64,000 nucleotides of DNA, from positions 310,001 through 374,000 of the forward strand of contig SADC01000025.1 in assembly GCA_004194705.1 (NCBI GenBank), given 5' to 3'. A model generated the notes under the pieces. It was not told where the DNA came from and searched no databases. It was given only the letters and a program-made list of their open reading frames with translations. This document shows, one piece after another, positions 22,174 through 32,870 of this stretch. Position numbers and translations under genes: made by a program. Numbering within the stretch: the first letter of the stretch is position 1; each line of letters starts with the position of its first letter. This DNA comes from Ditylenchus dipsaci. Taxonomy: Eukaryota; Nematoda; Chromadorea; Rhabditida; Anguinidae.

Positions 22174-23970
22174 GGTGCCATGGCATTTCGTCCAAAATTC
22201 AGTTCGTCCAAAGTCAATTCGTCCAAAATGCAATTCGTCCAAAATGCAGTTCGTCCAAATGCAGTTCGTCCAAAATTCAATTCGTCCAAATTTTAATTTC
22301 AAGTCAAAATTTTTGCGAGAGAACTATTTCAACGATGACAGCATAACTTTAACCGCTCAGAAACCTGTGCCAGAGTGGCCCATAGCCAAAATAAATCTGG
22401 TTTTGGGGTTAACTAAATGGGGACAGTCGTTTTGTGCGAAAAAAGATACAGCAAACCAGAATCGCAATGAGATCGGGTGAATCGCTCAGAATACTACCGA
22501 ATATCCGAAGCTATCCTAAAACCACTGCTTAAGACGGTTTGCAGTAGTTTGCAATGTTCGGTGGTCAGATTCTGAGCGATTCATCCCGTCACGGTGCGAT
22601 TTGATTCGCTCGATCGTTTTTTCGCAAAAAATTGCCCCCGCTTTAGCAAACCCCAAAAACCGTTTTCATTGGTTTTTCATCTCTGTGACATGGGATTTTG
22701 GACTCGAGGTGAATAGATCTCAGGTGAATTGTCTCTTAATAGGTAACAGGTCCGCAGTGAAGTCCGCAGTGAGGACTGTGGACTGAACCAACTAAACTAA
22801 AACCGCTATAACTAAAGTCGTTTCAAATCACTCCAATGAAACTCAAATCACCCCCAACCAACCAAAATCATTTAAATGACCCCAACTACACCCTAAACAA
22901 GTCAGTTAGAATAGTTAAACTTTTTTGTGGTGATTTGAACAGGATCAAGATATTTGGGGTGGTTCGGGCTTGTTTTGGCTAATACAAAATATCTTTCTCC
23001 TTCCTTTGTCGCATATTATTTGTCGGGAAATCATGCATCACACCCAGCTAATTTGACAGAATGTCATTTACGGTTAAAAGCACAAAAACCAAACAACGAA
23101 ATTTATTACCAAATAACGAGAAACAGACAATTTAATATCATCGAGATACTAGACACTAGCCTGCACAGGCGGCTCATAGGCATCTGGACAATAGCTGATC
23201 CAGCCATTTCCGGAAGTAATGGCACCAGCAGTCTCGCCATGCACTTCCAACAGCTTGCCCATTTCAAACTTCGGCTTCTTGATGAACTTAACCTTGCGAA
23301 TATAGACGTCTTGGAGAGGATAGATTCGGAAACACGACTTATCAATTTCCTTGCCAATGGAATCCGGAATCTGCTTGTTGCACATTGCCGAAGGTCACTC
23401 GAAGCAACCTAAAATGTCAAATCAGTCTTATGACGACGAAAGAAATAAAAAGACCTCTTTCTGCATGATTTCGACCATTTTGGCACGAATAGTGCAAACA
23501 TGCGATTACTTAGCATAGCTGAAACAAGGGTAATACCTTCGGAAATAACTTGAGGAATACTAACCTGGTCTTCTTTACTTGGTGATCAGATGATAGCTTG
23601 AGGCTTACTCATAGACGCGCCCCTTCAGAAAGTCACTGGCGATCTCTGAACCAATCAATTAAAAGGTGAAATGGAAATGCAATTTACTTGTTCCCTGAGA
23701 CTTGATATTATTATTTGGCAGTGCCTACATATGGGTACGCAGGTGGAAGTGGATCAATAGAGATACTGCCGGACTTCGTCATGTTGAAATTTGGACGAAT
23801 TGCATTTTGGACGCAATGTATTTTGGACGAATTGACTTTTGGACGAACTGACTTTTGGAGGAATTTAATTTTGTACGAAATGTCTTTGGACGAATTGAAT
23901 TTTGGACGAACTATATTTTGGACGAACTGACTTTGGACGAACTGAATTTTGGACGAAATGCCATGGCACC
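22174..23970. mobile_element. Array-ended element carrying a decayed RPS3A gene
   Basis: The ends are identical inverted GGTGCCATGGCATTTCGTCC. Just inside, the left array (22187-22290) repeats TTCGTCCAAAATGCAG units. The right array (23790-23960) repeats the complement, GGACGAATTGCATTTT. The interior has a further palindrome (22340-22660) and the RPS3A-derived sequence. No clear target duplication is visible. Confidence 0.8.
23149..23656 (-). pseudogene. RPS3A: Ribosomal protein eS1 (RPS3A) copy, internally deleted
   Basis: The minus-strand 3' exon (23408-23149) reads [47 protein letters not shown], then YEPPVQASV and stop: the eS1 C-terminus including its conserved last residues. An intron-like 46 nt separates it from KMVEIMQKEV (~23500-23455), and EIASDFLKGRVYE lies at ~23656-23612. 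Roughly 110 residues normally between these two are missing, and at least one base is lost near 23386. eS1 is a core 40S protein. Retained intron-like sequence argues for DNA-level capture rather than an mRNA retrocopy. Confidence 0.8.
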
Positions 23971-24120
23971 GTTGTAAGTGGTGTGGTCAAGTTGGTGGTG
24001 TGGCTAGCAATAAGGTAGACGTCTTTGATTTGGTAGTCATTTTCACATTGTTTTACTTTTCGATCTAATTCGTGAAACGACTAGAGTTTAAGTATTATTA
24101 ATGTAAGCTGCAACGTTCAA

Positions 24121-25047
24121 CCCTCTTTTGCCGGCGTCTCGTAGATTCTTCTTTTTTAATAAATTTTTGCATTTTCATAAGACAGCCAAGGAAGAAAATC
24201 ACAATGGCCGAAAAAAAATTCCAGAAAATTTGAATTCTAAACTGGCCAAATTTTGGCCAACCGGCTCGAAGCAGTAAAAATAGTTATGGCGCCAATTTGA
24301 AAACTAGCGCTATTTCGAAGATAATTGTTTGAATTTTTATTAGAATTTCGCAATCACTCCCATACAAAACATCAAATGACTCGAAAAATTAGATGTGAAG
24401 CTGTATTTCACACCTTTTGCACGTCACTGAGCAGTGATTTCTAAATTTCGCGCATCTAACGCGCAAAACACTTGATTTTTCAAAATTTGTCTTCTAACTC
24501 GTTTCCTACTATGGCTTGCTTAATTTTTGCATTTATTTCCTTTTGAAAAAATAATTACGTGGTGAACAGAACGAAAATTCACCACAAAGAGTAATCAAAA
24601 AGCGATAAATGGGTAAATAAATCAATAACTTACATAGTTTTTTTTCAAATACCGCTTTGGGCCGGTTGGCCAAAATATGGCCACGATTATAATTGCTTCA
24701 AAAATCTAACTTTTATATTTCTGTACTTGCAATTGAAAATGCATTGTTATCTGCAGGAATAGTGCTTTTATATTGCATAAGTAAAAGGCGTGGTGAAAAT
24801 GATATTCGTGGTTTACTAAACCAAATAAAGTTATAAAATCATGTAGTAGAAAATGACCGAAAATACAACTTTTGATTACATTTTTAACAATTTTTGTTTG
24901 TCTTCTGTTCAGTGTTTTTATCACTAAAATGTTTGCCAACTTTTTCTCTATCTTTTTCAAAAAAAAATACGTCTGAATGTAAGAAATTAGTCCTATTTTA
25001 TGTGAATTTTCGAACTGGCCAAAATATGGCCAACCGGCAAAAGAGGG
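24121..25047. mobile_element. piggyBac-like MITE candidate
   Basis: The ends CCCTCTTTTGCCGG and its complement are flanked by TCAA at the left (24117-24120) and TTAA at the right (25048-25051), suggesting a TTAA target. A second inverted pair, CTGGCCAAATTTTGGCCAAC, lies inside both ends. No transposase is visible. Confidence 0.55.
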
Positions 25048-25977
25048 TTAATGCTCGTATTTTTTCTAACAGCCACCCTATACTTCTAAAAGCAAATGGA
25101 CTCGATATATAGTCCTGATGAAATGCTGGGAATCAAGTCGGCTAAATTTAAGCTGTAATATTAACGTCATCAAGAATTATTGTATGTTTGTTGTATGACT
25201 GAAATCAATTTCTAGCGATATTTTCCATACCAATCGGGTCTTCTTTTGGTTACTGTAGGTTTGCAGAGCCAAAAAATTTTTACAGTGATCAAAAGTGCCA
25301 AAATTTTAGATATTTTTTATTATTCACGGAGTTATTTGATATATCGAAGATTCAGATGGTTTTGACCACAGGATAATTTTTGAGCCAAGACCATATCCAA
25401 CAGGTTCTAGACATTGAATACGAGATCAGGACTAATAAAGGTGTATAAGGACCACTGAGGGTTAATCAAGGCAATGGAGGGTGGATCGGAACGACTAAGG
25501 GTATATAAAAACCTCCTAAGGTGGATCAGGACCACTCAGGGGTACACCCCGTTTGTGTCTAAAACCGTTTGTGTCTAAACCGTTTGTGTCTAAACCGTTT
25601 GTGTCTAAACCGTTTGTGTCTAAACCGTTTGTGTCTTAGGCCGTTTGTGTCTAATTTTTTACATAACCTAATTCATTCGTATTGTGCACTCCTACCCCTC
25701 ACCCTCGCAATGTGAATTACGGTAAACAGACGTTTCGTCAATTTTTTTATTCAAAAGTTGCTTTGGTCCCTCTTGTTGTTTTTTCGAAAAATTTTAGAAT
25801 GTGTCTGAACCACCCTTAACCACTCAAAACCACCTCAAGACATCCAAAAGCTCCAAACCCAACTAAAAGTACCCAACACACTTAAAACCAACAAAAAAAA
25901 ACACTCGAAACCATCCAAAACTACTCCAAACAAAAATTTTGTGGGAATTTATATTTTCAAGTCAGAACCAACTAAGC

Positions 25978-26290
25978 CAAGTGGTCGTCCACTTGGATCA
26001 AAAATTTTTTTTTCGTTTTTCAAGTTCCAAACTTTATTTTCTGGACTAATTTGGACATGCTGAATTTGGTTTGATATTGTTAGAATGCCGTTTTGTAGGT
26101 TATTTTTGAGTTTCGGTATAATCGAGTTTTTGTAAAATCAATTATCTCCTAAAACCAAAAAAATACCCGACGAAACGCCATTTTACCACTATCAACCATT
26201 CTCAGCATGCCCTAGTTAGTCCAGAAAACTGGTTTTAATACCCAAAAATTCAAAAAAAAAAAGTTGCTCCAAGTGGATGACTGCCTGGTT
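25978..26290. mobile_element. AAGTGGTCGTCCACTTGG foldback MITE, copy 1
   Basis: It starts with the palindrome AAGTGGTCGTCCACTTGG then ATCAAAAATTTTTT. It has an inverted CTGGACTAATTTGGACATGC / GCATGCCCTAGTTAGTCCAG pair and ends near AGTGGATGACTGCC. Another full copy is at 53852-54165, a partial one near 46745-46895. Confidence 0.7.
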
Positions 26291-26496
26291 AGGTTGGTTC
26301 AGAATTTTGCCCGAATTTTAAAAGTATGGATCAATTCGTGTATGGACCAATACGGGATGTGGATTGATTCGCTTAACGCCCCAGAATACCATTACATGAG
26401 TACCATCACCAAAGTGGGACTATTCGGGAATAGCTGCCTGAGGACCATTATCTGAGTACCATCACATGTGTGTTAGCCGACAATAAGGTGCCACTA

Positions 26497-27165
26497 CAGT
26501 GTTGCCCAAAATTTCGTGCATTTTGTACCCTTTTCCTTTGAAAAGTCGATATTTTTTGTCGCCAAACTTATCCATTTCCTTCACGAGGCAGAACGCCAAG
26601 GCCTAAAACCGTTTGAAGAGAATTTATTTAAATTTTTTTGTGTGAAATTCAGGAGTGGGCAAAGACCAGATGGCTCAGGACCCACTCCGGAATGGCCAAA
26701 AGGCCAAAATTATTGGTTTTTTGGGGTTTACTAAAGGGGGGTAAACTTTTTGAGAAAAATCGATTGAGCGGATCAGATTTCGGGTCCTATTAGCTTAATC
26801 GCTCACAAATCCACCCTGAACCACTCAAAACCACCATAAACCTGGATTTGTGAGCGATTAAGCTAATAGTACCCGAAATCTGATCCGCTCAATCGATTTT
26901 TCTCAAAAAGTTTACCCCCCTTTAGTAAACCCCCAAAAAACCAATAATTTTGGCCTTTTGGCCATTCCGGAGTGGCTCCTGAGCCATCTGGTCTTTGCCC
27001 ACTCCTGAATTTCACACAAAAAAATTTAAAAATTGTTGATTTCGTGTCGAGAACCTTTCCTTGGCGTTCTGTCAAAATTTCGCCCCGTGAAGTAAATGAT
27101 CACTTTTGGCGACATCCGTTTACTGTGTTTTGGGTACAAAATGCACAGACTTTTGGGCAACACTG
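26497..27165. mobile_element. CAGTGTTGCCC-ended foldback with TA TSD
   Basis: CAGTGTTGCCCAAAATTTCG and its near-complement form the ends, flanked by TA. The centre is the GTGTGAAATTCAGGAGTGGG palindrome also present at 19.95-20.33 and 58.44-58.84 kb. Confidence 0.75.
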
Positions 27166-27399
27166 TATATTAAAGGTGTCACAACGTGTCTCTATGTTAG
27201 GGGTTGACTGTGGTTTAATGATGAAAAAAATCAATAAAAATAAATAAGGTTATCTAAAAAATTAGACACAAACGGCCTTAGACACAAACGGTTTTAGACA
27301 CAAACGTCCGTGTCCCCCACTCAGGATCCTCTTAAAGAAAAAGGTTTGTAAGGAAAAATAGTTTGTTCCTGAAACCAGATAAATGACCAGCCATTCTCG

Positions 27400-27770
27400 A
27401 GTTAACTATTTTCTCATCCTCATGAAATATTTAATGAATAAATAGCTAACATGAAATTTAGAAAATAGCTAACATGAGCATGAGAATGAGAAAATAGCTG
27501 ACTTAAGAATGAGAAATAAAAGTGAGAATGAGAAACAAAAGTGAGAATGAGAAGCAGAAATGAGAATAACATGAGAATGAGAAAGTTTTCAACATGAGAA
27601 TGAGAAAATAGTCAACATGAGAATGAGAAACAGAAATGAGAGTAACATGAGAATGAGAAAGTAGTCAAAATGAGAATGAGAAACATTATACTTCTCATTC
27701 TCATGTTGACTATTTTCTCATTCTCATTGTCATTCTCATGTTACTCTCATTTCTGCTTCTCATTCTCCTC
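27400..27770. repeat. GAGAATGAGAAA low-complexity array
   Basis: Irregular repeats of ATGAGAATGAGAAA on the plus strand, switching to the complement near 27690. The hAT-like element at 27771 is inserted within it. Confidence 0.7.
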
Positions 27771-28134
27771 TAGGGTTGTCGACTCGACCGGTCGATTTCG
27801 ACCTTTAAGGTCGAAAAGTCGAAATTTTTCGACTTTCGACCTTCGACTCGACCCGACCGGTCGAGTCTTTCGACTTTCGACCTTCGACTCGACCCGACCG
27901 GTCGAAATTTTCGACTTTCGACCTTCGACTCGACCCGACCGGTCGAAATTTTCGACTTTCGACCTTCGACTCGACCCGACCGGTCGAAATTTTCGACTTT
28001 CGACCTTCGACTCGACCCGACCGGTCGAAATTTTCGACTTTCGACCTTCGACTCGACCCGACCGGTCGAAATTTTCGACTTTCGACCTTCCATCGACTCG
28101 ACCGGTCGAAAATTTCGACCGGTCGACAACCCTA
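27771..28134. mobile_element. hAT-like MITE with GACCGGTCGA arrays, 8-bp TSD
   Basis: The ends TAGGGTTGTCGAC and GTCGACAACCCTA are flanked by TTCTCCTC (27763-27770 and 28135-28142). The interior is a ~45-bp tandem repeat of CGACCGGTCGAAATTTTCG, TTTCGACCTTCGACTCGACC type. The long frames on both strands here are repeat-derived. Confidence 0.85.
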
Positions 28135-28331
28135 TTCTCCTCATTCTCATTTATGCTTCTCATTATTGAAAACACTGCATGCAACTCTGAAAATGCACAT
28201 GCACTTTCAAAAGTGCATGTGCAATTCAAAAGTGCATGTGCACTTTTGAAAGTGCACATGCACTTTTGGGCATCTATTGACATCACTGGCTTAGTGTCAC
28301 TCTGACACTGTCATAAGAGAGAAGATTCTAA

Positions 28332-28936
28332 GGCCTCAAACACAATGAGGAGTGTTTTTGCGGATGCTAAATTAGATTTGTCGCACGGAAATGGCCATAA
28401 CTTTTTTTCAATTTTTTCAAAAATTATTATGTTATTACCATGTTGTAGCTAAGATTCAGAGCTACCAGATGAGCATTTTTTAAAGTACATGTCTTTTGAA
28501 AAATTAAGATAAAAATTTCAGACTCCGCCCAAGACTCCTGAGTCAGGAGTCCTGACTCAAATTCTAGTCAGGAGTCTTAGGCGGAGTATTACATTTTTAT
28601 CTCAATTTTTCAAAATACATCTACTTTATAAAATGCTCATCTGGTAGCTCTGACTCTTAGCTACAGCATGGTAATAACAGAATACCGTATTTCCTCTAAT
28701 AGAGCCCCGGGGGCTTTATTTTTCGAATGCTCAAAAATCTTGAAATTGTAAATCAAAAATGGCCCTAACTCTGAAGTTCTAGTCAAAAAAACAAGGGGGG
28801 GGGCTCTATTAGAGAGGGGGGCTCTATTGGAGGAAATACGGTAGTTTTTGAAAAATTGAAAATAAAGTCATGGCCATTTCCGTGCGACAAATCTGATTTA
28901 GCATCCGCAAACAAACTCCTCATTGTGTTTGAGGCC
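28332..28936. mobile_element. PIF/Harbinger-like MITE immediately 5' of the kelch gene
   Basis: GGCCTCAAACACAATGAGGA and its complement form the ends, flanked by TAA (28329-28331 and 28937-28939). Arms are complementary throughout, with a central TCAGGAGTCCTGACTC palindrome. It ends 4 bases before the putative start codon at 28941, so it may contribute the 5' UTR or promoter. Confidence 0.75.
28685..28841. mobile_element. CCGTATTTCC-ended MITE nested in the Harbinger-like MITE
   Basis: CCGTATTTCCTCTAATAGAG faces CTCTATTGGAGGAAATACGG, flanked by TA. It interrupts one arm of the enclosing element. Confidence 0.8.
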
Positions 28937-28940
28937 TAAA

Positions 28941-31715
28941 ATGATGAAATTGCACCAAAATGACTCAACCAAAGATTGGATTCTGCTGTCGAAAGATGGA
29001 AAACAAAGGTAACATCAGTTACTCCTAAATTACTATACCATTGATTTTTAAGAATAGAGGTGCATTCCCCAGTGATTCTGGACAAATGGACTTCGCCTGG
29101 TAAAGCCAAAAAGGATGCTACATCGATTTCTGCAAAATTAAAGGTGGTCCAAACTACAGTTTCTGCCCACTTGGTACTTTAGCTGATTATATTTTCACGC
29201 TAGTTCAACTTTTTATTAGTTGCCTGCGATTGTCGACTATTGCTACGGTATTGGATTTCATGGAAGAGGCGCACAGCTTGTCGAAGAACATGAATCGTTG
29301 GTCATTGTACAGCTTGTCTCCCTAGCCAATTCTCTAGACTTAGATGGGTAAGTTGTGTTCACTTTAATCAAAACTTTTCACCTCTTTCGACTTTTAGATT
29401 GGTGAATGAGATCTTTGACTTTTTGGTTGAACGAATTTCTCCTGAATCCTCTATCCGACTCTGGCAACTATGCAAGAAATATAACATTGAGAAGTACATG
29501 GAAAAGGTTGTTAAAGCGTGTTTGGACACCTCTCACCAGTGATGTCAATAATGCCGAAAACTCTACAGTCAAACCTCGATTTAAGGACACTCGGTTTAAG
29601 GACACCCCCGATTTAAGGACATCTGTTTTTGGGTCTTTTGGTTTTGGTTTCTTACTTCTTAGTATAATTTAACCTCGATTCAAGGACACTCGATTTAAGG
29701 ACAGCAGTTTGGCCGGTCCCCAGGCTGTCCTTAAGTCGAGGTTTGACTGTACTACAGTTAAAAAAAATGTAGTACAGTTAAGAATTGTACTACTCTTTGA
29801 AAATTGTAGTACAGTTTAAAAAGGCACTCAAAAACAGTACTACAGTTTTCTCAAAACCGGACGACTATTTTAACCGAGGGTTGAATAAATAAAAAACAAG
29901 TTATGACCGTTCGAAAGTGTCCTATTTTAAAGTGTGCCACAGTTTTGAAACTTTACTACAGTATTTAAAGTGTATTACAGTTCTGAACTGTACTACAGTT
30001 TTCGCAGCTGTAGTTTAGTTTTTCGGCATTATTGACATCACTGCCTCTCACTCAATGTATTTTTTTATAGGTTTTCGACTATTTGCTCTACAACTTGGTT
30101 GCAAAATTTTCGCACAGTTTGTGTATTGACTGGCTTCAGCTTTCTCATGAAGAAGTGACCCAGATTTTGAAAGATGTGAATTTGAATGTGCATTCCGAAA
30201 ACGAAGTTCTGTATCTGGCCAAACTTTGGATGGATGACGATTCCAGACGTCTGAGACAAATCCCCAACGTCTGCAGTCTTCTTCATTTCAGTTCAGAAAA
30301 ACAGGTGACATAGATTATAAATGGGTTATTTAAGAAATGTACCGCTTCAATTTGCAGGTCGAGCAATTCAAGCGAAGAGAATTTTTTTTTCCATTAGCAG
30401 AGCTCAACAACATGGATTTTACCATTGGACAAAAGAATAGGATATTTCGCGATCTGATTGTGATTATTGGTGGTTCAGGTACTTCAGGTCATGTTAGTAA
30501 ATCAGACGGTAAGCCTCAGACAATTTAAGATGCCGCTCTTCAAGAAAGAAAAGAATTCACAGTCTACAACCCGTGCAGCAATCGGTGGCAGAAATGTGAA
30601 TTTTTAAGCATGTCGCAGCCTGTTTCTCACCATGCAGTTGTGGAATTGAACAAGGTGTGCTTTACTTGTTAATGGGTTTTGTCTTAAGTGCTGTTGTTCT
30701 TCTAGGACATCTATGTCATTGGAGGATTGCACAATCGTGAGCACACTAACGCTGTTAAGAAGCTAAACATGAAAACCGGCGAATGGACAACCGTCAGTTC
30801 AATGTATGACAAAAGGTAGCGATTGCAGTATTTATTAATCCTAGAACTTAATTTTTCAGATCAAAACTATGTGCAGTTGCATTCAATGGTCAAATATATG
30901 TCATGGGAGGAGCAAATCGAGAGGGTGCTTTGAGTTCAGCTGAGAAGTATGACCCGAAAACCAATCAATGGACTTACCTGGCGTATGATTTGGTCATCTA
31001 AGGATTTTGTGAAAACTGCTTTATTTTAGGTCAATGACTAAACCACGATCCAATGCAGCGGCGATCGCATGTAACGGAAAGATCTATGTGACTGGAGGTG
31101 TAAATAGCATGATGAAAGTAATGGACTCTGTAGAAGTGCTCCGTAAAAATAAGAAAAAAGACGTGCATCGCTGGATTACTCTGCATAACACAATGACAGT
31201 TCCTCGACAAGGTTGGTTACTCAGTTGTATCATTTGCTTTTTTGTAAAATTTTTTAACGCTACTCGCTTTGGCCTCCTTAGCTGTTTTTGGTTGGAAGCA
31301 AATATTACTCAGCATCTTCAAATTTTTAGGACACTCGATCATCTGCTGGAATAATGATATGCTAATTGCTGGTGGCAGGAACAATCACGGCATCTCAATG
31401 GACTCCGTTGAAATTTTTGGTGAAAACATAACGTGGAATAAGTGCATTATGCCTGCGATGAACAGCGCTAGGTCAGTCAAATTTTTTAAAATTTTTCTGG
31501 TATAATGTGCTATTATTGTTTTTAGGACCGATTTTGCTATGATATCCTACAGAGGTGAAGTTTTCGCTATCGCGGGATCTAGGGTGGGAAGAAGTCCACT
31601 GAACAGCGTAGAGAAATTCGATGGCAAGAACTGGACGCAGGAACAGCTTTTTTGGGATAAGCGCGCTGGACATGCCGTGTGCCTTGGTCTTGACTGCTCA
31701 CAGCTTTTAATCTGA
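28941..31715 (+). CDS. BTB-BACK-kelch protein, 12 exons
   Basis: Likely a Cullin-3 substrate adaptor. Exons: 28941-29008, 29053-29143, 29220-29347, 29398-29506, 30071-30304, 30358-30508, 30530-30654, 30706-30815, 30860-30982, 31030-31211, 31330-31471, 31526-31715. The first three give a shortened BTB domain (WILLSKDGK, EVHSPVIL, LPAIVDYCYGIGF). BACK follows (VFDYLLYNLVAKF, LSHEEVTQILKDVNLNV, LYLAKLWMDD). Kelch repeats show the Gly pairs and Tyr/Trp pattern: VIGGLHN, YVMGGANREGALSSAEKYDP then NQWTYL, YVTGGVNS, MLIAGGRNNHG and FAIAGSRVG. The putative 'intron' between exons 6 and 7 is only 21 nt and contains an in-frame TAA. Intron 4 is inflated by a nested insertion. Start is uncertain because a MITE abuts it. 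Confidence 0.85.
29537..30043. mobile_element. hAT-like MITE in a kelch intron, 8-bp TSD
   Basis: CAGTGATGTCAATAATGCCG and its complement form the ends, flanked by CCTCTCAC (29529-29536 and 30044-30051). Removing it and one duplication restores a 49-nt GT-AG intron between exons ending at 29506 and starting at 30071. It contains short AGTACTACAGTT repeats and a nested pogo MITE. Confidence 0.9.
29566..29749. mobile_element. pogo/Tigger MITE nested in the hAT-like MITE
   Basis: CAGTCAAACCTCGATTTAAG and its complement form the ends, flanked by TA. Confidence 0.85.
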
Positions 31716-31731
31716 AATTGTCTTGTATGTA

Positions 31732-31737
31732 AATAAA
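31732..31737 (+). terminator. Poly(A) signal of the kelch gene
   Basis: AATAAA lies 17 bases after the stop codon, a plausible cleavage signal for a compact gene. Confidence 0.6.
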
Positions 31738-31739
31738 AT

Positions 31740-32480
31740 ATTTAACGGAAATCCCGAGTAGTTTGAGTTTCTTGGGACACTGTAAGCAGTGCCACACTTT
31801 ATCGGGTTTTGCCTATGGTCGGGCATTGGGTGCAGGTAATATTGAACCTACAACTTTTCCATTCCCACGCAGGCTAGCATCTGCAAAAGCATGCAGTTCC
31901 AGGTCCTTCACAGCAAAATTTATTATTACATGCCAAAAAATGTTTTATTAACCTTGATGGCCCACAGAAAAAGAGCTCTTTTAGGTTCTATGTAAATTTG
32001 ACTGGAAAACCGAAAAAGCATTAGGATGCAATAGGTTTCGAAAAAAAGTTGGATCTTTTGAAAAATGAGTCTCAGTATTACAAAAGAACTTCTTGTGGAA
32101 ATTTAGGTGAGCGGCCATTTGGCAACGGTTTTTTGAAAGTATTTAATATTTTTTCCGGCGCTACTCGGTTACAGCATATACTTTTCTTGAAAATATACTT
32201 TTCTTGAAAATTTTCATTCTCATTCTTGAATTAATTAACAATTCGAAAAAATTCTCAACCATTAAAATTCTGTATTCATTTTTCAACTTAGTTTCTAACA
32301 AAACAACAGCGTACACAGGATTTCCAACGGGGAGGACTAAAAGGGTAAAAAAGGCTAAAAAATCCCGACGGGTGGGGGTGGGTCTATAGTGCCCTTTCAC
32401 TGGCAGCGCTGGATGCTTGAATTGGAGATATTTTTTGGCAACCAGTGATAAAATCGGTAGCTTCTAAAAAATTTGTAGAA
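31740..32480. other. Spacer downstream of kelch
   Basis: No exon, RNA gene or clear inverted repeat recognised. It separates convergent genes. Confidence 0.3.
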
Positions 32481-32484
32481 TTTC

Positions 32485-32870
32485 TCAATTCCTTTTTAAA
32501 ACCTCGCTGAAAGTGTTCCAGAATTCAAGTGTTGTTAGGTCAACATTTATGCAGGCATAAGTTATCATTTCTTGATCTAGTTCTGCAAAACTTGGCCCCA
32601 ATTCAAAGTAAAACTTGTGCTGCTGGCTGCTAGTCAATCCATGTTTTTGTGGCTCTTTGAATCCTTTCTTCTGCCATAGTTCAGCTACTTCTTTTTGACC
32701 GTTTCAATAATCTGAAACAAAACTTTGTAGATTTTTATATCAAGAGACTTCACTTCATTCATACTGCAGCGCGGAAGTTTTCCAGTAGATGCTATAGATG
32801 TGATGAAGTTACTATATTCGGAAAGAACGGTTATATCTATCCTATAATAATATAGTTTCGAGAAAATCGG
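32485..32870 (-). CDS. 3' end of an unrecognised protein-coding gene
   Basis: A minus-strand exon beginning near 32845 reads DITVLSEYSNFITSIASTGK, LPRCSMNEVKSLDIKIYK. A short intron (GTTTTG...CAG) then leads to IIETVKKK, AELWQKKGFKEPQKHGLTSS, HKFYFELGPSFAELDQEMI, YACINVDLTTLEFWNTF and SEVLKRN with a stop at 32485. Residue composition and lack of repeats strongly suggest a real conserved protein, but I cannot name the family. One base appears missing at about 32687. Upstream exons would lie beyond the inverted-repeat element at 33.0-34.5 kb. Confidence 0.6.

Larger units (their letters stand above)
25541..27316. mobile_element. Array-ended element with 9-bp TSD (Mutator-like)
   Basis: Flanked by the direct repeat CCACTCAGG (25532-25540 and 27317-27325). 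The left array (25552-25660) has seven CCGTTTGTGTCTAAA units. The right has inverted AGACACAAACGG units (27265-27306). The core holds two independent nested elements (25978-26290; 26497-27165). A 9-bp duplication is the classical Mutator length. Confidence 0.8.

Noticed and set aside
22954..23412. 152-residue plus-strand frame
   Set aside because: It is the antisense of the RPS3A-derived exon, which explains its openness.
27747..28305. Open frames of 126-211 residues on both strands
   Set aside because: They are read through a ~45-bp tandem repeat inside a hAT-like MITE. Periodic peptide on both strands, no domain.
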